Shown here: one piece after another, positions 13,276 to 25,854 of the stretch | How positions within the stretch are numbered: the stretch's first letter is position 1 | Layout: every line of letters starts with the position of its first letter | Source: Polytrichum commune | Taxonomy: Eukaryota; Streptophyta; Polytrichopsida; Polytrichales; Polytrichaceae | Direction of reading: 5' to 3' | Length of the DNA stretch: 64,000 bases | Assembly (NCBI GenBank): GCA_950295325.1 | Contig: OX485807.1 | Location: forward strand, 50,146,796 to 50,210,795 | Notes under the pieces: generated by a model | Told to the model about the DNA's origin: nothing | What the model saw: the letters and a program-made list of their open reading frames with translations, nothing else | The model's database searches: none | Translations under genes and position numbers: made by a program

Positions 13276-15448
13276 GTATGCAAGGGGAAAATACATTTGA
13301 GTGTACTAATGGCAAACATCATGTCTTTATATTTTAGTATACAAGAGGAAGATATTCTCGAGCATACTTATGACAAGTGTCATTTGTGTATACTTTAGTC
13401 AACTTGTAGACCATTGTGTAACATAGACATCCACCTCACAACACTATTGAACATCCTCATGCCAAGATATTAGCAAGCACTCTTGAACGCCAAGTGTCAT
13501 AAGATGACACTTATGGTGAAATTGTTAATCATCGGTGTAACCTAGCATATGCCTTAAAATAGGGCAAGTGACACTCTTACGCATGTGACACTAAATACCA
13601 TTAACTATGTAGAGCTATGACGTGGGTTGAAGCATGACTTCATCAACATCAATTCTCAACACAAGAGTTTGCGTGGGTTCAATACTAATATATACAATCA
13701 AGTTGCCCTGCCCTAATTTGTCAATATTCCACATTACTTTTAGTATTCATTATCACTGTAACAACATTACATAAATTGTTGTTGGTTGCTTTTTTGCTGT
13801 GGTTGCTACATGGATGAATAAAGTAAGCGAATAATAAGTTTTTGTGATCTGATTTTGACCCAATGTATGCACTTATTACGGGAGCGGCCCCCGGGATTGT
13901 TTAATTTACTCTTGGGTTGCAACTTGCCAAGTCCAAGTGGGACACGGAATGTTGGGCATTGGTCCCTCCAACAGAAGTGCCGACTGAATGAATGAGTCTC
14001 CCATGACTTAGTAGGTTCCGTTTTTCACTGGTACATCACCACACAGAATAGATTATTACACCGTTTAGGGTACTTAATGCCACATGCACTATTTGTGAAG
14101 GGCTTAAACTAGATGCCTAGAGGCTACCTAGAGGTCTCGAAGTGCCACGCGCATTAATTGTCAATTCGATTCCGTTCGTCAACATAAGTAATTTTTTGGA
14201 GTGAAAAGTTATCATAGTGACCTAAAATACCATATCACACTAAGTATCATATTTAGTGTGCTAGCATGCGAGTTCTATGCAATTCTTCCACATCAAGGAA
14301 AGAACAATGCAAATCCACCTCCATGATAGATTCCCTTTCTTTGCCCTTTATGTACATTGTCTTTGGCTTAACAACTTGACCAATCTCAAGCTTAGCATTT
14401 CATTGAACAATTTTGGATGCAAAGGTATATTGTTATCCATATGTGGCTTCATCACTCCAATGAAGCCAAAACAGTTAGCTTGAAAATATGAAGAAAAAAA
14501 GAAATCACTACTATTGTCCACCTCATTGAGTTCACATACAATGATCTCCATTGATTTTCCTTCCCCTTTTAAGACATTGTTTGTTGTGCTTGTGAAGATT
14601 AAGTTTGTCCCACGTGCCCTTGCAGATGCATGCATTTTATCCAATCATGTACTTTTCATAAACTTTTGTGCACCTCGTCTGGGATTATCTCAACATTGAA
14701 GAACTTCACACATCTTCGAGGCACGTCCTTCAACTTGCAACATCAACCTATGACCAAAAATGCAAAAGAAGACAGTGCATTCAAAGTCTTTGGTGTCTCC
14801 TCCAAGTTCACACAATTGATGGTCACCCAGAAAATACAAATCTTCCCAATGAATCGGGTAGCTTTTTCAAGTTAATACATGCATACATGTTGAGGGGTAC
14901 CAAAGAAGTCTATGGTAGATGAACCATATTTTCATATCAACGTAAATCAAGCAAGCAAATAAGCAGAAAGGGTGGTGACTATGGTGGAGAAGAAAGGTAT
15001 GGACGGCTATGGGGACGCGTACTTAGAGAAGATGCTTGGAGATTGATTAACTTGCTCTCATTTAATTGCAACTTGCCAAGTCCAAGTATTTGTATCATCA
15101 GTATTTGGAGATAATATATCTCACTCCACCATTCTCAACCTTAATGAAAGGTGTATACGCAACCTTAATGGAAGGCTTGATGCCAAGCAACGGACATGCT
15201 TGCCATATATGTGTTTCACACTTGTCAAACATTTATCATCATTTTGGTAACTTATCTATTGTGTAGTATTATGTAAACTTCAATTTAATATTGGAAATTA
15301 TGTACGTAACACTAGTAAGAGGTGGACATGATGCATGTTATAGAGGCCAACATGGATGCGAGTGTTACCACACTCTCATGTTCTCATATTCATAATGCAA
15401 TAAGTTCACATGTTTCCGTGTGTTGTTATCATGTTCCCACAATTGTTC
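13276..15448. other. Repeat-derived intergenic sequence
   Basis: No supported gene. The 13690-13880 segment is related to 55810-55980 (shared TTGCCC...CATTCCACATTA and GAATAATAAGTTTTTGTG-like blocks), so it is an old dispersed repeat. An isolated palindromic CACTAAATAT-type end lies at about 14210-14262. Overlapping frames at 14277-14922 are not recognisable. Confidence 0.5.
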
Positions 15449-15453
15449 TCATG

Positions 15454-18400
15454 TGTGGTACTTTTGGGCCACCCCCTTTCGAGGGAGCCTAAAAGTATCA
15501 CACAAGCCCTTCGGTGAAGGTGGCCTGCATTTGCAGGCGCCCAAGCCGAACCCGGATGATAGGTGTATAACGTGAGTAGTTAGATTTTTAAGGGAGATTA
15601 AATATGCGTCGTAGTACCTCCGGAGGTTGGGCCTTAGTTTTTTACTAGTGTGGCTTTAAACTCCACTAACCAATTTCATATCTAGTTCTAACCTTAACCT
15701 ACAACCTATTCTACGCGCAGACGCACCAGCCTTGAAACCAAGGCAATCCTAATTTGTGAATTGGGATGGTTCTAATACACCCAACCGGGTGTGACTCATA
15801 CCACCCTAACTCAACGAACGGAATAACGACAATTTGATGGACCATTCAATTCTTCCTATTTCTTTATTTAGTTCTATTTAGTTTTCTAAGCGGGGGAACT
15901 TGGCCTAAGTCCCACCCTTCACACAAATTCCTTCTTAATTACTTACTTTTGTTTGCACGTCCTAACTCACTACATTAACATATTAGGCATCACCCCTTAC
16001 CTGGTTGGTGCACCCCTTACCTCGGAACCTTCTAAGGCCTCGTGCAGGTCCTTTGAAGGTCGAGTAACATCTCAAACCCTTCGGACATCAATGGTTCGAA
16101 GGGTGGTGTCACTCTACCGAGTTAAGTTTCCGATTCGGGTCTCTTGCCAACAAGGGTTTACGAGTTATTTTGTATGTTTTGATTGTTAAATGTGTTTCTA
16201 CTGGATAGACCACGAAATGCAACTCAATGGGACCAGGGTAACGGGCAACCTGTTGCGCAATCTTCATAAATTGGGGCCATTACTCCCAATCTATGGGGCC
16301 AACAACATAATAGTGGATTCGCGGGTCATTAACCCCACCTTTCCACCAACAACATTCAGAGTGGTCGTGTCGGTGATTAATCCGACTTACCACACACGAA
16401 ACTTGCTAATAAATGAAGCTACTACCATAAAACATACCAAGGGCCCCGAAAACAATGGAATTGGGTATTCCCTTGGCGGTCAAGTGGTCAAGCCACTTGA
16501 CCTTACGAGATAGGTGAGTGGGTTTATAGATGCGTACCTTAGCCGCGCTCCCTTTAACCCTAAATGGACGGCTAGCGTTAGTAAATTTACCTCAATTCTC
16601 CTCGGTTGATTTGGGCTCGATGTAGGCCGAGCCGCTATCTCCTTCCTTGCTCCACTTCCCTAGCGTCGACCTTGCCTCCTTCTTTGTAACTAGTTTGGTA
16701 GTAAGCGTACCTTAGTTAACAATTAAAATATAAAGTATTTATTCTGCGCTGTAATTTAATCCTAAGAATAATATTTATACTTAGTGCACCTAATTATCTT
16801 TCCAATGATCAAAAAATCACTTGAATCGGATAAGAAATGCAAAAGTTATGAGGGTTGGAAGTGTGATGTCGATTCAACCGACCCTTCCAACCCACCTATC
16901 TAACTTCTAACTTCAAAAATTCATAGCACCTTCCTTACTACTTGGATCTAGGCTTTCCTTATACTATTGGAAAGCTATGAACAAGCTCTAACTAGAAAAA
17001 TTATGACATCAGCAGGTTAAGCTAATAAAAATTCAGCAGACTCCTTGTAACACAGCAGTCAATCAAGAAGACTTAAACTATGTATTTCACCTTCAACAAT
17101 TCATATCTAATTCAAATCTTATTCAAATCAAACGTTCTATATGACCCTGGAGAGATATTAAAAATATGTATTTGATAAAAATATGTGATTAGAAAGGTAA
17201 GCCGAAGTGAACCCAGCAGGTCCTCTGTAATGCAGCAGTCAACCAAAAGTTCTCAAACTATGTGTCCCATCTTGCATAATTCATATCTGATTCAAATCAT
17301 GCTCAAATCAAATGTTCTAAGCCATTTTGGAAAGCTACACAAAATTTCTACTTGGGAAAAATATAATTTTTTGGAATTAAAATTCCTATTGGGCTCGCAG
17401 GTCTGATCCAGCAGCCGCTACCCACAAGACCACCCAGTTTTTCTACTCCATCTTTGAAAATTCATAACTAATTGTCATCTTAACCAAATCACAAATGGGA
17501 AACGGCTATGGATAGCTATAGGAAATCTCTCTAAGAGAAAAATGATAAGTATCTTGTTCTAGCTTCTGAACTAAGCCTTCAGGGCATTGGCAGATGAGGT
17601 CTACAATGCCTCCACTGAAAACTCTACCATCCAACCTACCTCTACAAAAGAAGGAATCATTTTGTTGGTGTGTTAATAAAAACACATTCTAACTAGGAGA
17701 GAGAGTAGAGGAGGTTCTCAAGCCTTTCTTTTAGGCCATTGAAAATGCATGCTAAAGGATTTTTTCCTACCTACATTGAAGCAGGGCTTCGCCCAAGCAT
17801 TAGAAGAAGAGAGAGAGCTACAAAGTGGAAGGAGGGGTTTTTAAACCCTCTCACAAAAGGGTTGGGCCCCTCCTCCACCGGATCCATTTTTCAAACCCTT
17901 TCCCGAAATTTTGACTCGGGGGTTTTCCCGGTTGAGGTTGCCACCCTTTCGCCGAGGTGGCTCCGACGGGGAACCTAGAAATCTTTCTAATTTTTCGCCA
18001 TCGAGTTGGCAAGGGGGCAAGTGGGCAAGTAGCCCCCTTGCTCTCTTTCTTTTTTGTCTTCAAAAGTCTTCAAGCCGATTTTATCTTCTTACGTAAAACA
18101 CCTCCAATAGTCTTGTGTGCCTCACACTAACTACTAAACTAACACTTGCTCAGCTAGCATTTACTCACATTTGCTTAATAGCTAGCATTTACTAATATTT
18201 ATTTAATAGCTAGCATCTACTAACATTTGCTTAATAGCTAGCATCTACTAATATTTGCTTAGCTAGTTGTTTTTATTAGCTAGCACATTTTTTCTACTTT
18301 GCTATCTTCTAGCACTACTTAGTTTCATTTTGACCTTCCTTCTTCTAGGCTAAATGCTAAATGAACTAATTTTCCCTAAATTCCCTATCAATTCTAACTT

Positions 18401-18463
18401 TTAATGCTAACATTCTAACTAAAAGTGATCCCGCGGAGTGGTGGACCACTCAAAGGGTTCACA
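15454..18463 (+). mobile_element. Solo LTR (about 3.0 kb) of a large LTR retrotransposon
   Basis: The element starts TGTGGTACTTTTGGGC and ends CAAAGGGTTCACA, so it has TG...CA ends. It is flanked by a perfect 5-bp duplication TCATG (15449-15453 and 18464-18468), the signature of LTR-element integration. No gag, protease, reverse transcriptase, primer site or polypurine tract is visible inside, which fits a solo LTR left by recombination; a large non-autonomous element is the alternative. A 16-bp hairpin lies at the left end (TGTGGTACTTTTGGGC paired with GCCTAAAAGTATCACA at about 15488). A 107-codon open frame at 16190-16513 is unrecognised. A second copy, inverted, starts at 62218. Confidence 0.8.
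16870..17560 (+). repeat. Degenerate tandem repeat of about 175-180 bp inside the LTR
   Basis: Roughly four diverged units share the order: CAGCAG(T/C)C, AAACTATGT, AATTCATA(T/G)C, CAAATCA, then GGAAAGCTA-like and AGAAAAAT. Clear starts are near 17051, 17230 and 17409, about 179 bp apart. The same array appears in reverse complement at about 63100-63760. Confidence 0.6.
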
Positions 18464-20500
18464 TCATGCACCATCAAACCATACTAACGTATATGTTATT
18501 GAGCCATCATATGAGTTGGGAGGAAAGTCGGTTTGCAAGGCCAATCAAGTGAACGGGTAGTAGTTTTCGATCCGGATTTGAAAAAAATTAGATTTGTTTT
18601 GTGGGCACTGCCCGAAAGTGCCGGATCGCGGGCCCCGGCCTCTATCCACCTCCCCTGAAAGTTCGTAAGGGGAGGGTTAACATCCGCCATCTGTAAGTAG
18701 CGGTTGGACCTTCTTGATTTACAATTAACTTACGTAATAAAACGCTCCACCAATTGAATGTGTACCTTGTAATACCAGATTTAAACATTTTTGATAACTA
18801 CGCTAAATATGATATTTAGTGTCACATGATATTCTATGTCGCTATGGTAACTACTTCTGCTCAAACAAACTCTCCACCATTCCTTATGTTGCGTCCCAAG
18901 TGCCCGCGTGGCGTTTCCTCCGAGATTTACTTCACTAACGTAAGCAAAGTAAGCGTTTGTCCCAAAGGTTTTGTGTTTTGGGGAGAATCATGTTCCCACA
19001 AGCTTACGGCCCGGCTAGCCTGCCAGTTTTAGTGGAACTTAGTGAGAATTACAGTAATCTTCCGCTTAAGTACGCAACCCGGTTAGGTGCGCAATTATTT
19101 TGACAAAAATCAGGGTTCACACTTTATTGTTTGAACATGTCATGTAGACTCAGTCATTTGTCGTGAATGCATGATTTTTTTACGCTTGACATTCAATGCT
19201 AGTTTATTAACGTTTTGTTGAAACGTCTCAAATGATCATCGAGTTCATCATACATATGTTCAACTTCCGTTTAAACATTGGAGCAAAGCAATTGGTCATC
19301 AATGTCAAGGACAATTCTCTATAGAGCTTCAATGCCTTTGAAGTCGGTAGCACTTTCAGATTCAACAATGATTTCACATCGTTGGGCTTTGGTCAAGCGG
19401 GTTGCCTTAGCTTTCATCCGTTTCCCATCGCAATTCATCGAATTAGAGGATCTAGATAGCGATATGAGTAAAGTACACACCCACCAACTAAGTGCGCACC
19501 AACAACTCCAGTTCAAAGTGCATACTTAAGTGGGAGATTATTGTATCCCACTCCGTGGTTAGATTCTTGGACGTGAGATATACTCCACGAGTAGTCGAGG
19601 TGAACTTATATGATCTAGGCACATAGAAGATGGATTTGCTTCTCAAGATTCATTATGTTATATAGATGTTGAAAAGTGTGACTTGTGAGCCTTGCCTAGT
19701 GGGAAGATTTGTATATTTAAGCCCCCAAAATAAATTTCATTAAAAAAATATTTTAACAACCATTTCTCTTCCACCTCTCTCACCGCAAACCCATTGGACC
19801 ATGTCAATGCATTTATTAGGCCTTGAAAATTGTATTTTGGGGTCCTTGACCTCCATGGTCCCTCTGCCATTTTTTCCTTACTATAAACCGAAGTGGTCTC
19901 GAGATGAGTTCAACAACCAATCACCGCTCTTATAGCATCCTAGTCCAAAATCATGGTCCATAGTGTAAACCAAGAGTTTACACTCAAACCTAGTTTGTGT
20001 CATATGTGGTTGTCATGAAACTACCTTATTTTTACAAGTGATTCCTCCGCCGTTTGGATTCTTTCCATATGGCATGCAGGCTCCCACATGATTTCTCGGC
20101 CTTCCCTTGACCGCACTAGTAGGAAATTGGGGGGGGGGGGAGGGGGGTTATGTCATTGATATGATTGCGGAATGACATTGTTTTGTTGTTTTTGAATGTT
20201 GTCAAGGGCCTCTAAAGATACATGTAAGCGTTATTCAATTGCTCTTCTTAATCAAACCCCTATATTTGATTGGTATGTGGTTAGGTGAGGATTAAAGAAC
20301 AAATGCCATAAAGGCACATGTCTAAAAGAGATTGAATTGTGTCTTCATATTTTATTAACTAATCCATAGTCAATAGTGTACACAATTGGGAGGACCTACG
20401 TATTTGATGAAAGAATCAAGAACCACACATTTTTGGCTTTTGTGTATTTTATTGAAAGTGTAGGTTGGTAATAGGCTGCATATTACTCATGAACATCAGA
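18464..20500. other. Repeat-derived sequence with a third TOPLESS-exon fragment
   Basis: At 18486-18550 the sequence repeats the end of the TOPLESS-like exon (reads VIEPSYELGG), but the frame stops soon after. It is followed at 18590-18720 by the same G-rich block and ACTAGCGGTTGGACC-like block (here GTAGCGGTTGGACC) found at 10008-10100 and 22235-22345. No intact gene. A G-run with a single A lies at 20129-20147. Confidence 0.6.
20129..20147 (+). repeat. Poly-G tract
   Basis: Twelve G, one A, six G. It could form a G-quadruplex and is prone to length error. Confidence 0.9.
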
Positions 20501-20519
20501 GTGTGGTCATATGGGAGAC

Positions 20520-21080
20520 AATAATCTGGCAAAGTTGTTGGTGTCAGCATAGGCTATGTAAGTGACATTTGATGCAAAGCCAATCGTAACTCACCGGGAA
20601 ATGTTGTCACTGGTGACTTTCTTGCCCCTATTCTTATAAGTTCTCAGTTCGTTTCAGAAAGAAAAAATGATAAAATAAAAATTAATTACAAACTAAAAAT
20701 CACCTTATTCTTTTTGGTGCAATCTATCCTCATGGAGTGAAGAAATAAACCTTTAACCATGCATGCATTTGAATGTTTTAAGGCTTCTACGACGACAATT
20801 GCGAAGAAGCTAGCAAATGTGGGGAGATCAAAGAAGGGATAGAGAATTTGAAACCTTGCGATACTTGAGAAGCCATTTTGTGAGCAAACTATTCAAGAAA
20901 GACAAGATCTTGCACTCAACAATCCTTCTTTACACTAGAATTTTAGCACCTAACACTGCTATACCATGCAATCCCACTAACACCAAAGAGATAACCCCTA
21001 TTGCAAGCTAGCTCGGACTCTAAACCCACCCAATCCATTGATAGAGAATGTTCGTACAAATCGCACATGCACGGCAAACA
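20520..21080. repeat. Partial copy of the unit A/C 3' block
   Basis: Matches about 10797-11290 and 23505-24010: starts near GGTGTCAGCATAGGCTA, then GATGCAAAGCCAATCGTAAC, GGGGAGATCAAAGAAGG and CACCCAATCCATTGATAG. It is preceded (20240-20460) by one arm of the foldback family. No gene. Confidence 0.7.
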
Positions 21081-21540
21081 TTAAACACCCCCATACAAAC
21101 TTCCGGGGGTGTCAAATCTGGGGCGGGGCAGCTCTCTCGGGAAATTTTCGAACCCCACCGTAAATTACTGCCTGCCCCATCCAACTTCAAAAAAACTTTG
21201 TCCTTGCAATTTTGAAGGCCGCTTGATTACAAATCCCATATTGAGTGCACTTCACCTTCAAGGTCCGAAATCCAATATATATGTTCACTTCCATCGAGTA
21301 AATAAACAATTGACTGGGATTTCATTATCAAAGTGAAACTATCAATAAAACATGTAATTGACTTGGAAGTCAAAAATATTACAAAACCCTCACTAGCACT
21401 GAGGATATAATTTTTGTGACTTACAATTTGAAATTGTCTTTGTCATTCTAAAATGACACTTAAATAAGTGTGATGATTTAGTATGTGTATTTTATAATAT
21501 TTCAGGTAATGTTGTGTACTCTCACATGTATTCATACGCA

Positions 21541-24465
21541 TCCATTAAATGTCGTGCTTGCCAATAGACGGAGTTTGTGATGTTTTGGCGGAAATTTTGA
21601 TTCAACATTTGTTGTTGATGGCAGGGTCCGGAAGATTGTAGCACATCCTCAAAAGCGCAACCAATTTGCAAGTCTTTTTTGGGGCAAGACAGTTGTATAT
21701 GTTATTGAGCCATCACATGAGTTGGGAGGAGAGTGGGTTTGCAAGGCCAATCAAAGGAGTTGGAGACAAATTAGGATGAATTTAGATTAATTACATTTAA
21801 TTACATTCAATCACACTTCATTGGTTTGAATGTATATAAATACTTTTGGAAATAGAAGGCATTAACTAAAATATTATAAGCTAAACACTCTAAAACAAAA
21901 CACTAATTTTAGTTCCATTTTAGAATGACAAAGACCCTTTTAATGGTAAGTCACAACAATTATAACCTCAGTGCTAGTGAGGATTTTGTAATATTATGAC
22001 TTCCAAGTTAATTATGTGTTTTTTTGACGGTTTCACTTCTAAAATGAAATCCCAATCAATTCTTTATTTACTCAATAGAAGTGAACATATACATTGGATT
22101 TGGACCTTGAAAATGAAGTGCACTCAATATGGGTTATATGGACAAGCGGCCTTCAAGAATGCAAGGGCAATTTTATTTTCAAAGTTGGGCGGAGCGGGTA
22201 GCATGTTTCGATTGTGATCTGGAAATTCTATATTTGTTTTGAGGGGGCTACCCAAAGGTGCCGGATTGGGGGCCATGTCCCCTATCCTCCTCCCTTGCAA
22301 GTTCGTAGGGGAAGGGGTAACGTCCACCATCTGTAACTAGCGGTTGGGCCTTCTTGATTTGCAATTACTTACCTGATAAAACAATTCACCAATTGAACAT
22401 GAACCCTATAATACCATATTTAAACTTTTTTGATAACTACGCTAAATATGATATTTAGTGTCATATGGTATTTTATGCCACTATGGTAACTTCTCGAATG
22501 ACGCTTGTTATGAATAAGCTTACAGATGTTGTCATGGGTGATGGATGAGCTCATCCATTGGCCAAAACCCTACCTTCTCTTGTCAGCCACTTGTGATGAA
22601 ATATTGCCATGGGTGAATAGAATTTGGATGAAAATTCATTTGGTAAATGACAATAATTGCAACACTGTAAATCTGTCATCCCAAAATGAATTTAAAAGGA
22701 ATGACAAATAATGTTGGATTAACACGTAGTGTTGATGACACCATACGGCGGTTTACAATTAGTATTGACCAAGACAAATAGAATTGGTGACACTGAATAT
22801 CATATGTAGTGTGCTAAGGGGCTAACCCAACCTTGCAAGTAGCTGCCGAACCTCATTTATTAGTTACATACTAGCCACCAAACCTCACCAAGTAGGCACT
22901 GGACGTCACTCACAATTCATTACCAGTCGTCAAGCCTCGCCACCAGGTACCGTGCCACGTTACTTAGCTACCAAAGCACAAATGACGGTGAATTTTAAAC
23001 ATAATCGAAAATATTGTCAACCAAAGCATCCAAAGCCAACATCATCGAGAGTTTAACTCAAACCTAGTTTGTGCCATATGCGGTTCTCATGAAAATAGCT
23101 CATTTCTACAAGAGATTCCTCAATCGTTTGGATTCTTCCCATATGGCATGTGGGCTCCCACATAATCTTGTGGCCTTCCCTTGACCGCACTAGCAGGAAA
23201 TGGGAGGTTACATGTCACCAAAATGATTGTGGAATAACATGGTTTTGTTGTTTTTGACTGTTGTCAAGGGCCCCACTAAATACATGCGAGTGTTAATCAA
23301 TTGCTCTATTTAATCGGACCCCTATATTTGATTGGTATGTGGTTAGGTGAGGATTAAAGAACAATCACCAAAAAGGCACATGTCTAAAAGATATTGAAAT
23401 GTGTCTTCATATTTTATTGACTACTCCACAGTCAATAGTGTACACAATTTGGAGTGTACACAATTCGTGAACATCAGAGTGCAGTCATAAGGGAGATGGT
23501 TATGTGGCAGGTTTGTTGGTGAGAGCATAGGCTACGTAAGTGACATTTGATGCAAAGCCAATCGTAACTCACGAGGAAATGTTGCCACCGGTGACTTTTT
23601 TGCGCGTATTCATAAAAGTTTTTGGTTCATTTGAGAAAGACAAAGGATAAAATATAATTTAATACAAATTGAAACTCACCTTATTATTTTTGGTGCAATC
23701 TATCCTCATGGAGTGAAGAAATGAACCTTTAAGCCTGCGTGCATTTGAATGTTTCAAGGCTTCTACAACGATAGTTGCGAAAAAGTTAGCAAATGTGGGG
23801 AGATCAAGAAGGGATAGAGAATGTGAAACTTTATGATACTTGAGGAGCCATTTTGCAAGCAAACAATTCAAGAAAGACCAGATCTTGCACTCAAAGATCC
23901 TTCTTTACACCAGAAATTTTGCACCTAACACTGCTAATCCATACAATCCCACGAACATCGAAGAGTTGCCCCTTGTTGCAAGCTAACTCAGACTCCAAAC
24001 CTACCCAATCCACTGATATAGAATGTTTGTTCAAATCGCACATGCACTCCAAGCATGCACCAAAAACTTTTCGAACATGAAAAGTCTCGTATGCAAAACA
24101 ACCAACTCCCAACCAAAAAGTTCGGTTGAATCAAAAAAATAACTCCAGTCATGTCTGGGGAGATTTTGGGAGAAAATAAGATGAAATCCAAGTGTTTCCA
24201 AATCCAACGAGTTACATGTTGATATCTTCCGGTTATCCTTTTGTTAGTTTTCTTATAGATTCCTCTGAAATGGCCGAAGATTTGCCTAAAGTCTTGACCT
24301 TGAACCGGTCATTTCTCAAACTCAACGGGCCCATCTCTCGCCAACCTTAAGTTGGCCCCGCATGCTATGCATCCTCTTCCAAACAGGCACTTGGGTTCAT
24401 GGTACTTGGGTTCCAGGCACTTGGGTTCCTGGTAGTATTATATTCTCTGCTATGGTTTCCTCTAA
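21541..24465. repeat. Repeat unit C: second copy of TOPLESS-like exon plus 3' flank
   Basis: Diverged copy of 9300-11740. The exon part (about 21600-21770) still reads KIVAHPQKRNQFA and VIEPSHELGGEWVCKANQ, but has an indel relative to the first copy and lacks the other WD exons. The flank keeps the G-rich block, the palindromic-terminus element (22440-22813) and the VDWVGLESELAC reverse frame (about 23960-24010). It contains an extra segment (about 23040-23465) holding a foldback arm. Confidence 0.8.
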
Positions 24466-24469
24466 TTTA

Positions 24470-24960
24470 GGGCCGCTTCACACTATGGTTGTCCAAGTTG
24501 AGAGGTTGTGGGATTGAATGGCCAAACTTTGTTGAGAGTCCAAAGGGATGGGCTGAAAATAGCCAATATAATATAGGAATTGGAGCCTTCCGCTGGGCAC
24601 AGTGTGAAGCCTCCAAAGGTCAAGCCCAAAGTCCACAAGCAGAAGGAGCATCCCACTTTACTCCTTGTCCAAAACAACCCCTCCAATCCAACGGTCAAGA
24701 TCTTGTCAATGCTTGATTTATTATGGAATTTTTAAAATAAAAAAATCAACGGCCTCTTGACCATAGTTTGGGTTTCCAGTCCCGTCCCACCCAAAATTCC
24801 TTCAAGAGTCCATCGCCTCGGTCAAAAAGTAGGCATTTTAAATTGCGACGGCCTTTGGACTTTGGCATGTAGTGTGAAGGTTTGAGAAGCCGAATTCTTG
24901 GTTTCTTGCAATCTGATTGGTGGAAATCGACGGCCTCTCGACCTTCGTGTGAAGCGGCCC
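24470..24960. mobile_element. Tourist/PIF-Harbinger-type MITE, 491 bp
   Basis: Perfect 14-bp terminal inverted repeats: GGGCCGCTTCACAC at 24470-24483 and GTGTGAAGCGGCCC at 24947-24960. Flanking TTA duplications lie at 24467-24469 and 24961-24963; a TWA target is typical of PIF/Harbinger elements. No transposase, so it is non-autonomous. Confidence 0.85.
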
Positions 24961-24963
24961 TTA

Positions 24964-25320
24964 TCACGTGCACACTGCACTGGGTACATGGCTAGCTAAT
25001 TCACTAAACAGGGAAATCTGAACATGGGTACATGGCGTGAGTCACTGAACAGGGAGATCTAACCGCTAGACTTCACATATGAACGGGTTGAGTATGAGCA
25101 CTCACCGGTTTAACAAGTTCAAGACTTCACGGAAATTCGGATCATTTCACAGGAACCCAGAGAATACACAAAGCTCAACTTAATAAAGGAAAAGCCGAAA
25201 GACATTGACATGGTGTAAGCAGTTGGACTTGAAGACACTGGGATCTCCACCAATTACGTATGCTCAAAAATCTCCCCGGTCATGCTGTGAGTTCAGTGTG
25301 GTGAGTGGGGGATAATCCAA
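24964..25320. other. Leader of the transposase remnant
   Basis: No separate gene. Contains two related copies of a CATGGGTACATGGC...CACTGAACAGGGA(A/G)ATCT segment (about 24985-25065), a short direct duplication. It probably includes degraded upstream transposase sequence. Confidence 0.4.
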
Positions 25321-25854
25321 ATGAACCGCGAGCTTAGCTTTGGAAAGGCGCCTTTAGGTCTTGCTACTGTTTATGTACAGATAGTCAGGAATTGTTGGAG
25401 GATGGCGCATATATTACCTGCAACATGGAATGTTGACTTTGCCCTAGTTGATGAAAGGGGGAAGAATAAAATGCAAGAAGAATCACATGAACTTGGTGTT
25501 GTCATTTCAAAGTTGCGATTGGGTGATGATGAGATGTCAATCGAGACTTACATTCAGATGGAAGGGAAAGAGATTACTGAGCTAGAATTGAGTACCGATG
25601 AGTTGGTGGATGTTGCTTTAGGAATCAATTATGCACAAGGCTTTGATCTTAATGTTGATCTACATTCACGAGATGTGGATGATGTTGCTCCACCTACAAT
25701 AAAGCTTAGTGATGCTAAACATCATGCATCATTGTTGTCTAATTTCTTATCATACAACTTTTACCATTTTGGTGTCAATGAAATCATAAGTTTTCAAAAG
25801 CTAGTAGGGAATTTAGATAAGATGACAGTTACTAACTCGGGTAGGCAACACTAG
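25321..25854 (+). pseudogene. Tigger/pogo-type (CENP-B-like DDE) transposase, C-terminal remnant
   Basis: The 177-codon frame keeps the end of a Tc1/mariner-superfamily transposase of the Tigger/pogo branch. After about 20 unrelated residues it reads TVYVQIVRNCWRMAHILP, corresponding to the NCW(R/x)H-type helix that follows the DDE domain. An acidic tail rich in DDEMSIETYIQMEGKEI and ELSTDELVDVALG follows. The catalytic Asp residues and the DNA-binding N-terminus are absent, so the 534-base frame cannot be an active transposase. The first ATG is simply the first in the open stretch. The sequence after the stop is AT-rich and ends in a likely element end near 26110 (GGGAGAACAGTA). Family call from remembered features; no database search was possible. 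Confidence 0.65.

Noticed and set aside
15452..15505. 16-bp inverted repeat as a rho-independent terminator
   Set aside because: It is the left end of an LTR in a eukaryotic genome.
17739..18096. Overlapping frames with mirrored copies at 62552-62884
   Set aside because: Both lie in the LTR and are open on both strands in both copies; no protein features.
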